From contig MU623505.1 in NCBI GenBank assembly GCA_025201765.1, forward strand, positions 1 to 64,000: a stretch of 64,000 nt of DNA. The letters are read 5' to 3'. The position numbers and the translations under genes were made by a program. This stretch comes from Daldinia sp. FL1419 (lineage: Eukaryota; Ascomycota; Sordariomycetes; Xylariales; Hypoxylaceae). Below, one piece after another: positions 45,383-56,214 of the stretch (the first letter of the stretch is position 1; every line of letters starts with the position of its first letter). The notes under the pieces are model-generated. The model was not told where the DNA came from. It saw only the letters and a list, made by a program, of their open reading frames with translations, and did not search any database.

Positions 45383-47171
45383 ATGAGGAACGTCATTACC
45401 GTCGCGATCCTGCTAGGGGCTTATGTGGAAGCTGCCCTTTACAAGTCAAAGACGCCGCCGATGGGATGGAACAGTTACAATCACTACAACTGCTATCCTA
45501 ACGAGGAGATTATGAAGACTAATGCTCAAGGGTTAGTAGACCTGGGCTTGGCTGACCTGGGCTACACGTATGTGACAACGGACTGCGGGTGGATGTCAAG
45601 AGATAGAGACTCGGAAGGTCGTCTACAATGGAATACTACACTCTTTCCGTCTGGCGGAAAGGCTCTAGGAGAGTATATCCATGATCTAGGCTTGAAATTC
45701 GGTCTCTACTCTGGCGCAGGATATTACCAATGCGGTTCGACGGATCTTCCAGCTTCTCTAGGTACGGATCTGAGGATCGTTTGCTGTTCCAAGCTGATCT
45801 TAATTGTTACAGGCTTTGAAGAGATTGACGCGGGATCGTTTGCTGAGTGGGATGGAGACTCCTTGAAGTGAGTCTAAAATTTATCAATGTGTGGGAAGTT
45901 GTTACTTATGGTTGAGTCGTTGCAGGTATGACAACTGTTATTCCTCGTCAAAGGACAAGATGGCAGACTATACGTCTCCGATTTCCACATCACCCGACCG
46001 CCACAAGAAGATGACCGCGATCCTCGAAGGGGTGAATAGGGATATCGCTTACTTCATATGTCAATGGGGTATCGGCGAGGACTTGGGTGAGTGGGCGCCA
46101 CCAATCGGCAACGTCTACAGGATCAGCAACGACATCTTTAACTCGTGGAGGAGCGTATGGCGGATTACGAACCAGGTCGTGCCATTTCATAAGTCTACCA
46201 CGGTTGGCGCCTATCCGGATATGGATATGCTCATGTAAGTATGAGCCTGCTGCTGATCGTATACTCCCGCTGACGTGTATAGTGTTGGACTTAACGCCCT
46301 GTCCCTCCAAGAAGAAAAGTTCCACTTTAGTATGTGGGCGATTAACAAGTCTCCCCTTAACGTTGGAGCACCAACGGACCCCAAACTCACCCCGGCTGCC
46401 TCTTTTGATGTGCTTCGCAACGAAGAGGTCATAGCGATCAACCAGGACTCGTTAGGCAAACAGGCACGGCTTATCCGTCGGTATACAGAAGAAGAATGGG
46501 ATATTTGGGCTGGTGAACTCTCCGGATCAAGAGTTGTTCTTGGTATCGCAAATTGGAAGAACGATTCTCAGACGGTAGAGTTCAACCTTTCAGCAGCAAA
46601 CATCTCGAAAGCCTATGCTCGTGACGTTTGGGCAGGTGAGGATATTGGTACTATCTCTGGGGTCCAGAAACTTGAGCTCGCGGGTCACGAGATGAGATTA
46701 CTGGTTCTAAGCAATATTACTACACGAACCTTGCTGTTCGAGTCTAAGGGGTACTACTCGGTGGAAGATGCCACGCTATCGGGTGGCGCGACAAAGGTTT
46801 CATGCGACGATACCGAATGCGCGCCTACGGGCAGCAAGATTAGCATCGCCTCTAAAGGATCGAACGCGGCTTTTGGCTCGGTAGCTACGAGTACCGAAGG
46901 GAAGAAACTGGTCGGTGTCGATTTTATTAACTACGAGCTCGCCCTGGATAGCGCTTGGGACTGGGGCTCTAATACTCGAAACATGACGCTTGTGGTCAAT
47001 GGCGGTCGACCGAAGAGATGGGCATTCCCCATCTCAGGAGGGGACTGGTTTGAATCTGACAGGCTTCTCATCGAAGTTGACGGGTTCGTAGCAGGTGACA
47101 ACCAAGTCGTTTTTGCTACGAGTGGGAACTCACCAGCACCAGATCTTGTCGGGTTTGAAGTGTTTGAATAG
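45383..47171 (+). CDS. Secreted alpha-galactosidase, GH27
   Basis: Four exons (45383-45761, 45813-45867, 45926-46234, 46283-47171) give 543 aa. It hydrolyses terminal alpha-1,6-galactose from galactomannan and raffinose sugars outside the cell. A signal peptide covers about residues 1-17 (MRNVITVAILLGAYVEA). The GH27 barrel begins KTPPMGWNSYNHYNCYPNE. The nucleophile is Asp147 in KYDNCY, formed at the exon 2/3 junction, and the acid/base is Asp214 in YRISNDIFNSW. FSMWAINKSPLNVG and EVIAINQDSLGKQ follow, then the beta-sandwich domain. The last 150 residues, including GVDFINYELALDSAWDWG, look like an added carbohydrate-binding beta domain as in long fungal GH27 enzymes. TATA and a CreA-like site lie upstream. 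Confidence 0.95.
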
Positions 47172-47920
47172 GCGTGGTTGGCATATTAGATTAATAGGTA
47201 GGTACCTGGTTAAATATCATTGTAGAATGATAATACTTGAACTAAACTCCTAACCCGCCCTCTCCCTCGATACAACCTATTGGCTCGTGTTTCGATGAAA
47301 TTGACCCCTATTGGATCATCGACAATTGATGGATTTCATAGGTCGGAAGCTCGACGTCATTTTCTTGTGAGGCCAATTGTCCAATGAAAATGTGGTTGAA
47401 TAGGTACCTATCTAAAACAATAGGCTTTTTATTTTTATTTTTTTAGGAATAAGAAAGACAATCAATCCCTTTGAGCTATTAACAGCTATTGATACCTGTT
47501 ATAATGAGTAAAGCGCCGTTTATGATTATATAATATTAATATCAAGTACAGGTTAGCAAACTTTAAGCGCCACATTATAAACTACAAGTACAGGTGCTCG
47601 ATTACCGATTAACAGCCCCTCATTGGCCACCGCCACACAGCTAAAGCGTACCGGTAACCCGGACCTTTGAAGCTTTTGCCTCATCCACGGATGTACCTTA
47701 CATAGTACCTCTTTTTAGCAGCATTTTCTTTAAATCCGGGCTAGCGACTTTGCGACTCTTCCGTCGACTTCTACCTTTTTTTCCTCGTCGCCGATCCATC
47801 TGACAAACCAACTTCTTTTTTTTCCTTCGACGAAGCTTCTTTTTCTCCTGTACATATCTCCACGCATACGCTCATTCGCACGTTGATTCTTCGATACACA
47901 TATCACCGCATAAAACAAAG
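47172..47920. other. Intergenic, MIX17 upstream region
   Basis: No gene seen. It has a TAGGTAGGTACCTGG motif at about 47195, AT-rich DNA at 47420-47540 and a strongly CT-rich tract (about 47745-47845) ending some 75 bp before the MIX17 ATG, as is common in fungal housekeeping promoters. Confidence 0.5.
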
Positions 47921-48448
47921 ATGCCTCGCAACCGTTCCGCCGCTCGACCCGCTCCGGCTCGTCCCTCTGTTCCCAGCAGAGCGCCTGCTCCCCAACAGAC
48001 ACGACCTGCCGCAACCTATGCTCCGGCGCAATCTGCGCAACCGCACCCTCCTGCGCAGGCGGCTCCCCAGGGCTCCCAAGGCCCTGGTCTATTCGGCCAG
48101 ATGGCCAGTACCGCTGCGTACGTTCCCCTCCTATCGCATTCCGTGTCTATCGGAGCGTTCGCATAGTATCACAGAAATAGCTAACGTAAAGAAAACAGCG
48201 GTGTCGCAGTAGGTTCCTCCATCGGCCACGCCATCGGCGGTCTCTTTGGCGGCGGCAGCTCCACTCCCGCCGAGGCTTCTCCCCAGGCCGCCAGCGCGCA
48301 GCAGCAGCAGAACCAGTGGGGCAACAACTGCCAGGGCGCCACGCAGGCCTTTACCAAGTGCATGGATGAGCAGGGTGGTAACATGCAAATTTGCGGTTGG
48401 TACCTCGAGCAGCTGAAGGCTTGCCAGGCCGCCGCCAGCCAGTACTAA
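47921..48448 (+). CDS. MIX17: Twin CX9C mitochondrial intermembrane-space protein (CHCHD2/10-like)
   Basis: Two exons (47921-48117, 48199-48448) give 148 aa. It is an intermembrane-space protein imported through the Mia40 pathway and related to human CHCHD2/CHCHD10. The N-terminal half is Pro/Ala/Arg-rich with scattered arginines. A glycine-rich hydrophobic stretch follows (GVAVGSSIGHAIGGLFGGG). The CHCH domain has exact twin CX9C spacing: Cys110-Cys120 and Cys131-Cys141. The intron has a GTACGT donor and AACAG acceptor. Length matches yeast Mix17. Confidence 0.95.
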
Positions 48449-49002
48449 GATGTCGATTTGCGCCGGGGCGAAGGGTGGAATGGAGTAGGATAGGGTAGGA
48501 GGAAGATAACATAAAAGGGTACTAAGAAAAAAAAAATCTCCCATCTTTGCGCCTCTGGGTCGAACAATTCGCGCCCATTGGCTACTGGTATCTTCTTAGT
48601 CAACGTATGGTTATATTTGCGAAATGCAATTACGTTTACTTGCAGAGCCTCTGCGGGGGTTGCTTCTGTATACATTAATGTGAGACGAATTATAGAGCGA
48701 TGAACTCCGCTTTACATCCACGGGCATATGCATTTCCCCTGGTCGTACTGATTCCCATTTACCTTCTGGTGTATTGAGCCTGTTTACTTACTGCCCACGG
48801 CGGATCATCCACATGAATATAATTCACAAACTTGCCAATGTTGCAAGTCTCTACTGCAGAGGCGAGGCGTCATATTCAAATCTAAATCTAACGGCATCTC
48901 TAATTCGTTATACAGGTGATTCGCGTAAGTGTACACATTATATACAATACCAACTCACGCCCACGTCTACCTTTATTTGAGCCATACTGCGACCCGCAGC
49001 TT
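48449..49002. other. Intergenic between convergent genes
   Basis: No gene seen. It includes an A-rich run (about 48523-48538) just after MIX17, possibly its polyadenylation region. Confidence 0.45.
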
Positions 49003-50637
49003 TTAAAAATCATATTCCGCTCGGAGGCTAAACGAAATTTCGTACTGCTTACGCATACTTTCCACCTTTGCTTTGACCATAGATATAGCCAAGCTGTTGC
49101 TTTTATGGTCGATTCCTAATTCCTGGGCCCGCCTAACGAAGTATCCGTTGATAAACTCAACGGGCGGTTCTTGTCCTCTTCCCACCTCAGCTAACCATTT
49201 GCTGCGCTCGGTGCCTTGCCGTTCTAGCCTAATTCTGAGATTTGCCGCGAACCGCCTTTCGTGCAGGAATCTGAGTTTTTTGCGATGCTCGCGAAATTCG
49301 GGAAGGGATGAGATGATGTTTATTGTCTCGTTTAACATGTTGTCCCAAAGTCTCATCGCGTTTTGATTACGCCTGATAAGATCGAAGCTACAATCCAAGA
49401 TAACTGAAATCGTGTCGGCCAGAGACGCAAATATCATATCGGGTAACTTCTCTAGTAGTAGTTCGCGCCATGACACGTTGACTACATCGAGGTCACTAGC
49501 CGCGGAGAGGATATCGACCATGTGCTGGGTGTGTTGATTTCCAAGCAATTGAGACGTTACTCTGTCTATATCCTCGTCTTCGTCGTCCCTAGGAACCGCG
49601 TGAATATATAGCTTGCCGGGGATATGTCTTAAGGAGCATTTATAATGGCTATGTCTTGAGAGTTGATGACTGCTGTGACAGATCACGTAATTTGGTCGCA
49701 GAGCAGGCACATCGAATACTTCCTCATTTAGCATTTCCATCAATCCGAGCCCCGGCTGAATCAGACAAACTGTTGTTCGACGATCGATGCGGTTACGCAG
49801 GCCGTATAGGGTGGGGAAAGCAGCCCTGGAAACAGTGCTGAGAATGACATTGTCCAAGACGGGTAATAGCCCTGTTGGCTGATACGGACGATTAATATAA
49901 TCTGGGCAGACAATATTTCGAGACGATATGATACGGCCTTTACTATCGTGGATACTGATAGCTCTACCTTCCTCTCCCCATGCTCTCATTGGTCTCGGCT
50001 TATGGATAAGCATCTGGACCGGGGGGAGTTTAGGGTTGGCTGCAAGAGCGTAGGCGACAAATCTTGCATGTAGATCGAAGCCAACGATGTGAACCTTATT
50101 TGAGAGTCTGATTACGGGTACTGGTCTCAAGGGCTTGGATTCAGCTTCTATTTGAGCATTGACCTCTGCTTCTGCCACTGCCGCCGCCGCCTCCATCGAA
50201 GCTTCAGAGGAATCTGGCTCTCGTTTGATAGACGGGCGAGGAGGTGTAGCAATTTTGGAAATCGGGGGCGATGTGTAAAACGGATAACTTGGACAAACGC
50301 CATCTCTCGATCCGCCTTTTTGAGGTGAAGTCGGGGGGTAGTATATAGGAGGGTCGAGACGAAAACCATCGTTCCGGGATTGCAAGTCCGAAGTCAAAGC
50401 AGCGACAGCGGACAGATACTTTGTGGCCCCCCGGCCCACGAAGAGGTTATCGCGATTCCATATCGTAGCTCTGCTAGGTATCCGCGCTGAAGCCCGCGAA
50501 AGTGGCTGGCGAAAGATGTGAGAATACAGGATGGGAGCTTGTCGCGGGTTATCCGGCTGTTCTCATGTCGTTAGAATGGCCGAGGGCTAGATCGTGAATC
50601 GATGATGCTACTCTTGCTGAGGCCAAACCCTGGACAT
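49003..50637 (-). CDS. Ketopantoate reductase (ApbA/PanE)-like protein, probably mitochondrial
   Basis: The main exon is open from 49003 to about 50556 (over 510 codons). It has no ATG near its 5' end, so a short upstream exon is needed. One candidate is the ATG at 50637 joined to an acceptor at 50557 that follows a CTAAC branch site; its donor (GTTTGG) is weak. The protein matches fungal 2-dehydropantoate 2-reductase-like proteins. It has a KVHIVGFDLHARFVAYALA start to the nucleotide fold, PPVQMLIHKPRPMRAW, LDNVILSTVSRAAFPTLYGL, TVCLIQPGLGLMEMLNE, and the C-terminal helical domain with FINGYFVRRAQELGI. The Gly-rich loop expected as GxGxxG reads GFDLHA, so NADPH binding is doubtful. The upstream part is Arg/Ser-rich, like a presequence. 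Function is probably not pantothenate synthesis. Confidence 0.82.
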
Positions 50638-51245
50638 GGCAAGAAAATGGAAGAGAGGAGAAAAGAAATAAATAACGAAGTTTAAAGAGAAAAGAGTGAT
50701 CGAAATATCGAATACAACTTTAGCGTAGTGGTACTCGGTAGGTTTGGAGTAATCTTAAAAGTAAAGTTGGTACATGTGTATTGCCTCACGATGGCTTTTA
50801 TGACGGTCATATTAAATTTTTTATTTTTTTTTTCCTCAATGGACCCAAGTCGGGTTTGGCTTCTCAAGACTGCGCTAAGTGCTAAGTCGGTGCGAAATAA
50901 AACGGCCACCATTGGTCGAGGCGGTCTCAAGCCCATAGGTATTAACGGTAGGTACCAGAGTACATGCGGATCCGTATAACCTTCAGTCTGGGCAGCTGCA
51001 GGTGCCCGTATCAAAGTTCGCTTTATTCTTTCTCCGGGCTTAACTAGTTCTTTTTTTTAGTGCGCTTTTAGGTTCGCTCATGTACCCAGGTACCTAGGCA
51101 TTCTGCCTTTCATCACCACCATAATTATTGAATTCCTACCATGCGTTGCGACCCGCGTCCAATGCAACAGACCTTCTAACCTTAGAATACATTGGCGACT
51201 TTCTCAAACAACAAGTTTTAACATCTTTGGTCAAATCCAGAAATC
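50638..51245. other. Divergent intergenic region
   Basis: Between the ketopantoate-reductase-like gene and LRP1. No gene is seen; open frames on both strands are unrecognised. Poly-T (about 50815-50833) and a CCCAGGTACCTAGG motif (about 51084-51098) are present. Confidence 0.45.
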
Positions 51246-51895
51246 ATGGATCCACCAAATATCTCACCCCAGTTAGATAGGCTGGACGATGAACTCGATA
51301 ACCTTGAGAATGCCCTACGGCCCATCCTTGGTAACATCTCGGATGTCGCCAACAAGCTGCCTCTCCTAGACAAAGCCAAGCTCTACGTACTTGCTACCTA
51401 CTCCATAGAATCGATGCTTTTTTGTAGGTAAAAACCTGTTTAATATCGGATATTCTTATTGGTCTAACAAATTGAAAAGCTTCCCTACGACTAAACGGCG
51501 TCGACGCAAAACAACATCCCGTCTTCAAGGAACTGGCCCGTGTACGGCAGTACTTTGACAAGATCAAGAACATCGAGACCCCACCCGAGAAGCCTGAGCA
51601 GACTTTAAACAAGGAAGCTGCCATCCGATTCATCAGAGCCGACTTGGCTGAGAACAATAACAAGGTGGTCAACACCAAGTTGAGCGAGATGATCGCCAAG
51701 GAACGCGCCAAAGCTGCCCTCAAAGCCGCACAAGCAGGTAACAAGCGAAAAGCTGAAATATCTACTCCGACACCAGAGTCAAAAGCCGAGTCAAATAGCG
51801 AGGAAGCTGAACCGGAAGTTTCGCGGAAGAAGAAGAAGAAAGAGAAGAAGGAAGAAAAGAAGCATAAAGAGAAGAACAAGAAATCTTCCAAGTGA
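51246..51895 (+). CDS. LRP1: Exosome cofactor LRP1/RRP47 (C1D family)
   Basis: Two exons (51246-51423, 51480-51895) give 197 aa. It is a nuclear partner of the exosome exonuclease Rrp6 in 3' processing of rRNA, snoRNA and snRNA. The Sas10/C1D domain is visible as LDRLDDELDNLENALRPIL, KLPLLDKAKLYVLATYSIES, then across the intron SSLRLNGVDAKQHPVFKELA and RVRQYFDKIK. AAIRFIRADLAENN follows. The C-terminus is a Lys/Glu-rich tail, with a run of basic residues that suits RNA binding and nuclear import. The junction recreates LFSSLRLNG with a GTAGGT donor and a CTAAC branch site. Confidence 0.93.
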
Positions 51896-53182
51896 AGTAT
51901 TAAATCTACGAGTATGGCAATTTAAAACGAGGCCTAGTATCGCTTATTCTATCACGACTTCTATTTCCATGGCTGGAAGCTAGGAGTGCCTATTAGAGGA
52001 CTAGGCGAGTACATCATAGTCTCTGGAATATCGTGCAGATGCATGCTGAATCAGAGAACTGATTTAATTCTAGCGACGCGGGCATATGAGGGCCAAGTCC
52101 CATTAAGAGGAATTGGTCTTAACAGACAGGCAGATAGTCAGCACCCCCATAACACCGGGTCTTGAGCTACCTACGATACTGACGGGAGCGGAGCCGTCAA
52201 CGGATATTATTGTTCAGTAGTGCCAGACTCGTCTGACTGGGTAGCGGCTAGGTAGGTGATGCTGGTCTCTTTCAAAGCCGGTGCAAGGCTCCATGCCAGA
52301 ATTAGCTCTCTTACGGCCGTGGACAGCTAGGTACCTATTCATAGAAGCCTTATGGAAGTTAAAGAAACTTGATACCCCTAAAAGTTTATTGTCTTTTAAA
52401 CCCGTAATCTCTTGAGTCTATTATGCGAAGCCGTCGCGATAAATAGAGGGTTTATAGGCTAAACATACTGAATTTTATAAGCATTTCGACCCATCTGATC
52501 CTTGGACATGGTTTGACAAAATACCGGCTCAGTGTCGGATCCGTCCTGCTGCAGATTAGATTAGCCGGCGAAATGTGGGGCACAAGCACGGAGCCGATCT
52601 CGTTTATTCAGGTTAGCGCGCCGGACTGTTGTCTTCGATTAGTTAGGTACCTACCTCTAAGAGGTATGTCGTGTGTTCGGACAATGTGATATTTGCGGAG
52701 TCCGAAGCTCCTCGCTCCAATTGAATTGCTGCACCGAGTAAACTACTGGTTATCAATACGGTATAGCAATGCTCAGACATGACTTTGTTGGTGGATTGCG
52801 GCGTCGGGGAGCAAATTAAGTCCCGTCCGTCGAACTCTCAGCGAAACATATCCTTAAGCGCCCTAGTGAAATATGATCTTGCCCACCTCGTTTCGGCTAC
52901 TGTTCAGGATCGGAAGCCAATGCACTAGCCGACGCAAATGAGATATGGACGGAATTAAGAATAAAAAGTCCAGTTCGCCGCGATCAAGAGTGTCTTGCTT
53001 CATTATAGCGTGGATATAAATGTCGGTCATCATGTGGTATCTATGGGAGATGTTTGGGTTAATATTCACTATATAATAACTACAACTTCTTACTCCAGTA
53101 GCGCCAGAGAGCTGGAGAGATATTGCCCCTGATCACTACTGCACGAACAACTACTACTTGATACTTCACCAGAGCATTCACC
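51896..53182. other. Intergenic, PLR1 upstream region
   Basis: 1.29 kb without a supported gene. A TATA box (TATATAATA, about 53070-53079) lies some 105 bp before the pyridoxal reductase ATG. A TAGGTACCTACCTC motif is at about 52644. Confidence 0.5.
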
Positions 53183-54392
53183 ATGAGCCCGGTAAAAGTA
53201 GCACCTACCAATATTGGGGGCAAGGGCGTTGGTCCGGTTGGATTTGGAATGCTGGGTGGGTGATCTATTGCTAGGCGTATCAAACATCACGTTGGGATAT
53301 TAAACTGATGCCATATTCCCTAGGTTTAACGAAGCCATGGGCACCTATCGAATATTCTGTTGCTGTGAAAATATTGAAGACTGCTTTGGAGCAGGGCGCC
53401 AACCTTTGGAACGGCGTAAGTAGTAAAACCTGCGAACCCCTTATTCGATCGAGAGACCTATAGCATAGGAACTACCTAAGAAGCCGCAACTAACTCAGAA
53501 ACAGGGTATGCACTATGGAACTCCTGAGGCAAACTCACTACATCTAGTCAAGTACTACTTCGAACAATACCCCGAAGATGCTAGTAAGGTCGTCCTCAGC
53601 ATCAAAGGCGCCTTTGGAGCAAAGACCGGGCCGGATGGTAGCCCAGAAGGCATCCGTGCCTCTGTTGAGGAAGCTCTTAAAGTGCTAGGTGGTACCAAAA
53701 CCATTGACGTCTTCGAGTGTGCGCGGGTTGACCCTAAAGTCCCCATTGAAACTTCGATCAAGGCGTTATCCGAACTCGTGAAGGAGGGCAAGATTGGCGG
53801 CATCGGCCTCAGCGAGGTTAGCGCAAACACGATCCGCAGAGCCAATACCGTGCATCCCATTTCGGCCGTAGAGATTGAGTTGAGCTTGTTCACTCCCGAC
53901 CCCCTCCACAATGGCGTTGCGGATACATGCCACGAACGTAAGTATCCGAGATAAAGTATAAAGCCATAATTCGTTCACTAACAACGTAATTTGCTTATAG
54001 TCGGCATCCCTATCGTAGCATACAGCCCCATCAGCCGCGGGTGGCTAACCGGCGAGCTGCGTAAGCTCGACGACCTGCCGCAGGACGACTTCCGGCGCAT
54101 GCTTCCGCGCTTCCAGCCCGAGGTCTTCGAGCAGAACTTCAAGCTCGTCGAGGCGGTGGAGCAGATCGCCAGGCGCAAGGGCGTTACGACGGCACAGGTG
54201 GCTATCGGGTGGGTGGTTAGTCAGGGTGCTATTCCTATCCCGGGTTCTACTCGGGCTGAACGCGTGATTGAAAACACGAAGGCTGCTGAGTTGTCAGACG
54301 AGGATTTGGCTGAGATTCAGAAGATTCTGGATACTTTGCCCGTTAGCGGGGAGCGTTACGGCGGTGCACAGGAGAAGTATCTCAACGCATAG
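53183..54392 (+). CDS. PLR1: Pyridoxal reductase (AKR8 aldo-keto reductase)
   Basis: Four exons (53183-53255, 53324-53415, 53505-53937, 54001-54392) give 329 aa. It reduces pyridoxal to pyridoxine with NADPH in vitamin B6 salvage. The assembled protein has GKGVGPVGFGMLGLTKPWAP, then EQGANLWNGGMHYGTPEANS with catalytic Tyr59. This AKR8-type site has Asn where other aldo-keto reductases have Asp. Further blocks are KVVLSIKGAF, FECARVDP, GLSEVSANTIRRA, ELGIPIVAYSPISRGWLTGE and the NADPH-binding GAIPIPGSTRAERVIEN. Length equals S. pombe Plr1-type enzymes. Two introns fall in the conserved N-terminal region. A TATA box sits about 105 bp upstream. Confidence 0.95.
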
Positions 54393-54574
54393 TTGATAGC
54401 CGCATCTTAAACATCGACTCCTAATTTATCTGATAAATATGTAAGATCTTATATAAACGACTTTATTCCGTCATGTTCCTCCCCTAAAAACTGAAAATTT
54501 GGGGAGAAAGCTACCTCAACCCCTTTAAGCTCTTTGCGTGTGAGCTCATGGCAGCACTAGGGGCACGGCTATCA

Positions 54575-54900
54575 TTATCGTGACGAGTTGACTCTTCTTG
54601 AAGAACTACTACTCCGACGTCCATCTTCCATATACGGATGCGGTTTCCTATATTCCAGTGCCGGTTCGACAGATCTTACAGATGGATCTCTGCGAGGTCC
54701 AGATAATTTCAGTCTAACGTCATATCTTGCTCTCTCCGCTTCGTTCGATAGAACCTCATAGAGATCTGGAAGGAGATTGGAAAGTTTTTGATCTCCCATA
54801 TACATAATATTAAGTGGCGATAAAGTGGTTTTGGATAATTCCGTTTCCTTACACCGGTATATATACCTGTACTCTTACCCTCTTCTATCAATTAGTCCAT
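54575..54900 (-). pseudogene. Decayed DnaJ (J-domain) fragment
   Basis: The minus-strand frame ending at 54575 contains LYEVLSNEAERARYDVRLKL, the end of a J domain, followed by a Ser/Arg-rich tail. Upstream the expected helix II and HPD region can only be traced in another frame (RKRNYPKPLYRHL, without HPD), and no start codon fits. I read this as a frameshifted remnant of a J-domain gene. It could alternatively be the 3' exon of a gene whose introns I cannot place. Confidence 0.4.
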
Positions 54901-55058
54901 ATTCTAAATCCTCAGCTACTAGGCCCCAGACCAGACTCAACCAAGAGCAAGAGTCCTCTGTAAAACAACTCTCGGAGTCAAAGTGATCATCATCTCGACG
55001 TAATTTAATACACGATGGAAAGCTAAATTCACGATATCAAAAATAAAATAAAGAATCG

Positions 55059-56012
55059 TTCAACAATCTAGATAAAGAGCAACTTGCAGAATTAAAGACT
55101 TTTATACTAGGCACTCAACTCCCAGAATCTATTATATCAGCAGTCGGAGCTTTTAGCATTGGAGCGAAAATTTCGAGAATTCGACGAATACGATAGTAAA
55201 GAATCCAAGCTTGGTTTTCCTTTATCTTCGAAATTCTGGGAGACCTTCGCAGCGAGAGCCGCAGCGGATAAGCCTCACGAGGCAGAACGGATGGAGGCCA
55301 TTAGAGAGATACAGGCTAGGCTTAAAATATATCGTGAGTCTTGAATAGAAAACCCCAAAGTTTTATAATGGCATGTTCTAATGATTGAATATAGATGAAG
55401 CGCTTTTGTTACAAAGTCAAATATTAAAACGCTCTAGTCCAGGCCATCGAGCATTTAGAGCTTTCCGTGGCTGGCTTGATAACGAGCGACCATTTGTCGG
55501 GTATGGAAGTGACTTATTAAAAAATCAGAGTGACTTCGCATCCCTTCAGGCGTCCACGGACCAGGACTTTCTATCAGGCGTATTGCAAGACCTCGGCGGG
55601 AAAATACTCCCCGTAAGACCCCCTGAACCCCTGAGCCCCTGAATCCACCACTTACCATATTCATCTAAATACAGGGCGCCCGGCATGAGACAACGCCTGA
55701 TATCAAATATTATTCTACGAAGCATGTTCGCGCCTGGCAACTGCTAGTACGGTGCTATTGGCTTCTCTAGTTATTAACGGTGCTATCGTCGCCCTTTACG
55801 TAGTGAAGGGTGAGCATGTTAGACTAGGCCCGATTGTCCTTTTCACAAGTCTCTTCGCGACCAGTGTAGCGGTACTAACGGACGGACGAAGGACGGATAT
55901 TATTCTTGCCGCGGCAGCTTGTGCAGCGGTGATGGTAGTCTTCGTTTCTACCAGCGGAAGTGGTATAGGGTTACGGATGGTATCAACTTTTTCCATCTGG
56001 GGCCGCTATTAG
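55059..56012 (+). pseudogene. DUF6594-family membrane protein, frameshifted
   Basis: Exon-like segments 55141-55333, 55395-55612 and 55675-55728, plus a shifted frame to 56012, make a typical fungal DUF6594 protein. They read QSELLALERKFREFDEYD, HEALLLQSQILKRSSPG, FVGYGSDLLKNQSDF and DIKYYSTKHV, then SRLATASTVLLASLVINGAI and three hydrophobic helices (LGPIVLFTSLFATSVAVL, ILAAAACAAVMVVFVS). A one-base deletion near 55726-55729 separates the KHV and SRLATA frames. At the 5' end, FNNLDKEQL (from 55059) would join QSELLALE only through a non-consensus GC donor at 55086, and no start ATG is found. The protein function is unknown; members are often encoded near HET genes. Confidence 0.7.
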
Positions 56013-56214
56013 TAGAGTATAAGCTTAGGTGGTTCGTTTATTAACGAAAATTATTGCCGTCTGGAGTTTTGGTGTAGTCGACATCGCCCCCTAAAGACGC
56101 GCCTAAGTACCATGATGACTACCTACCTAGGTAAGCTTTCTGCTTCTAGGGATGACAATTACCCAGACCAAATATAATAATATGCAAAACAATAATACAA
56201 ACAAATACCAAATA

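Noticed and set aside
54575..56012. DnaJ fragment and DUF6594 pieces as one gene
   Set aside because: They lie on opposite strands and belong to unrelated families.
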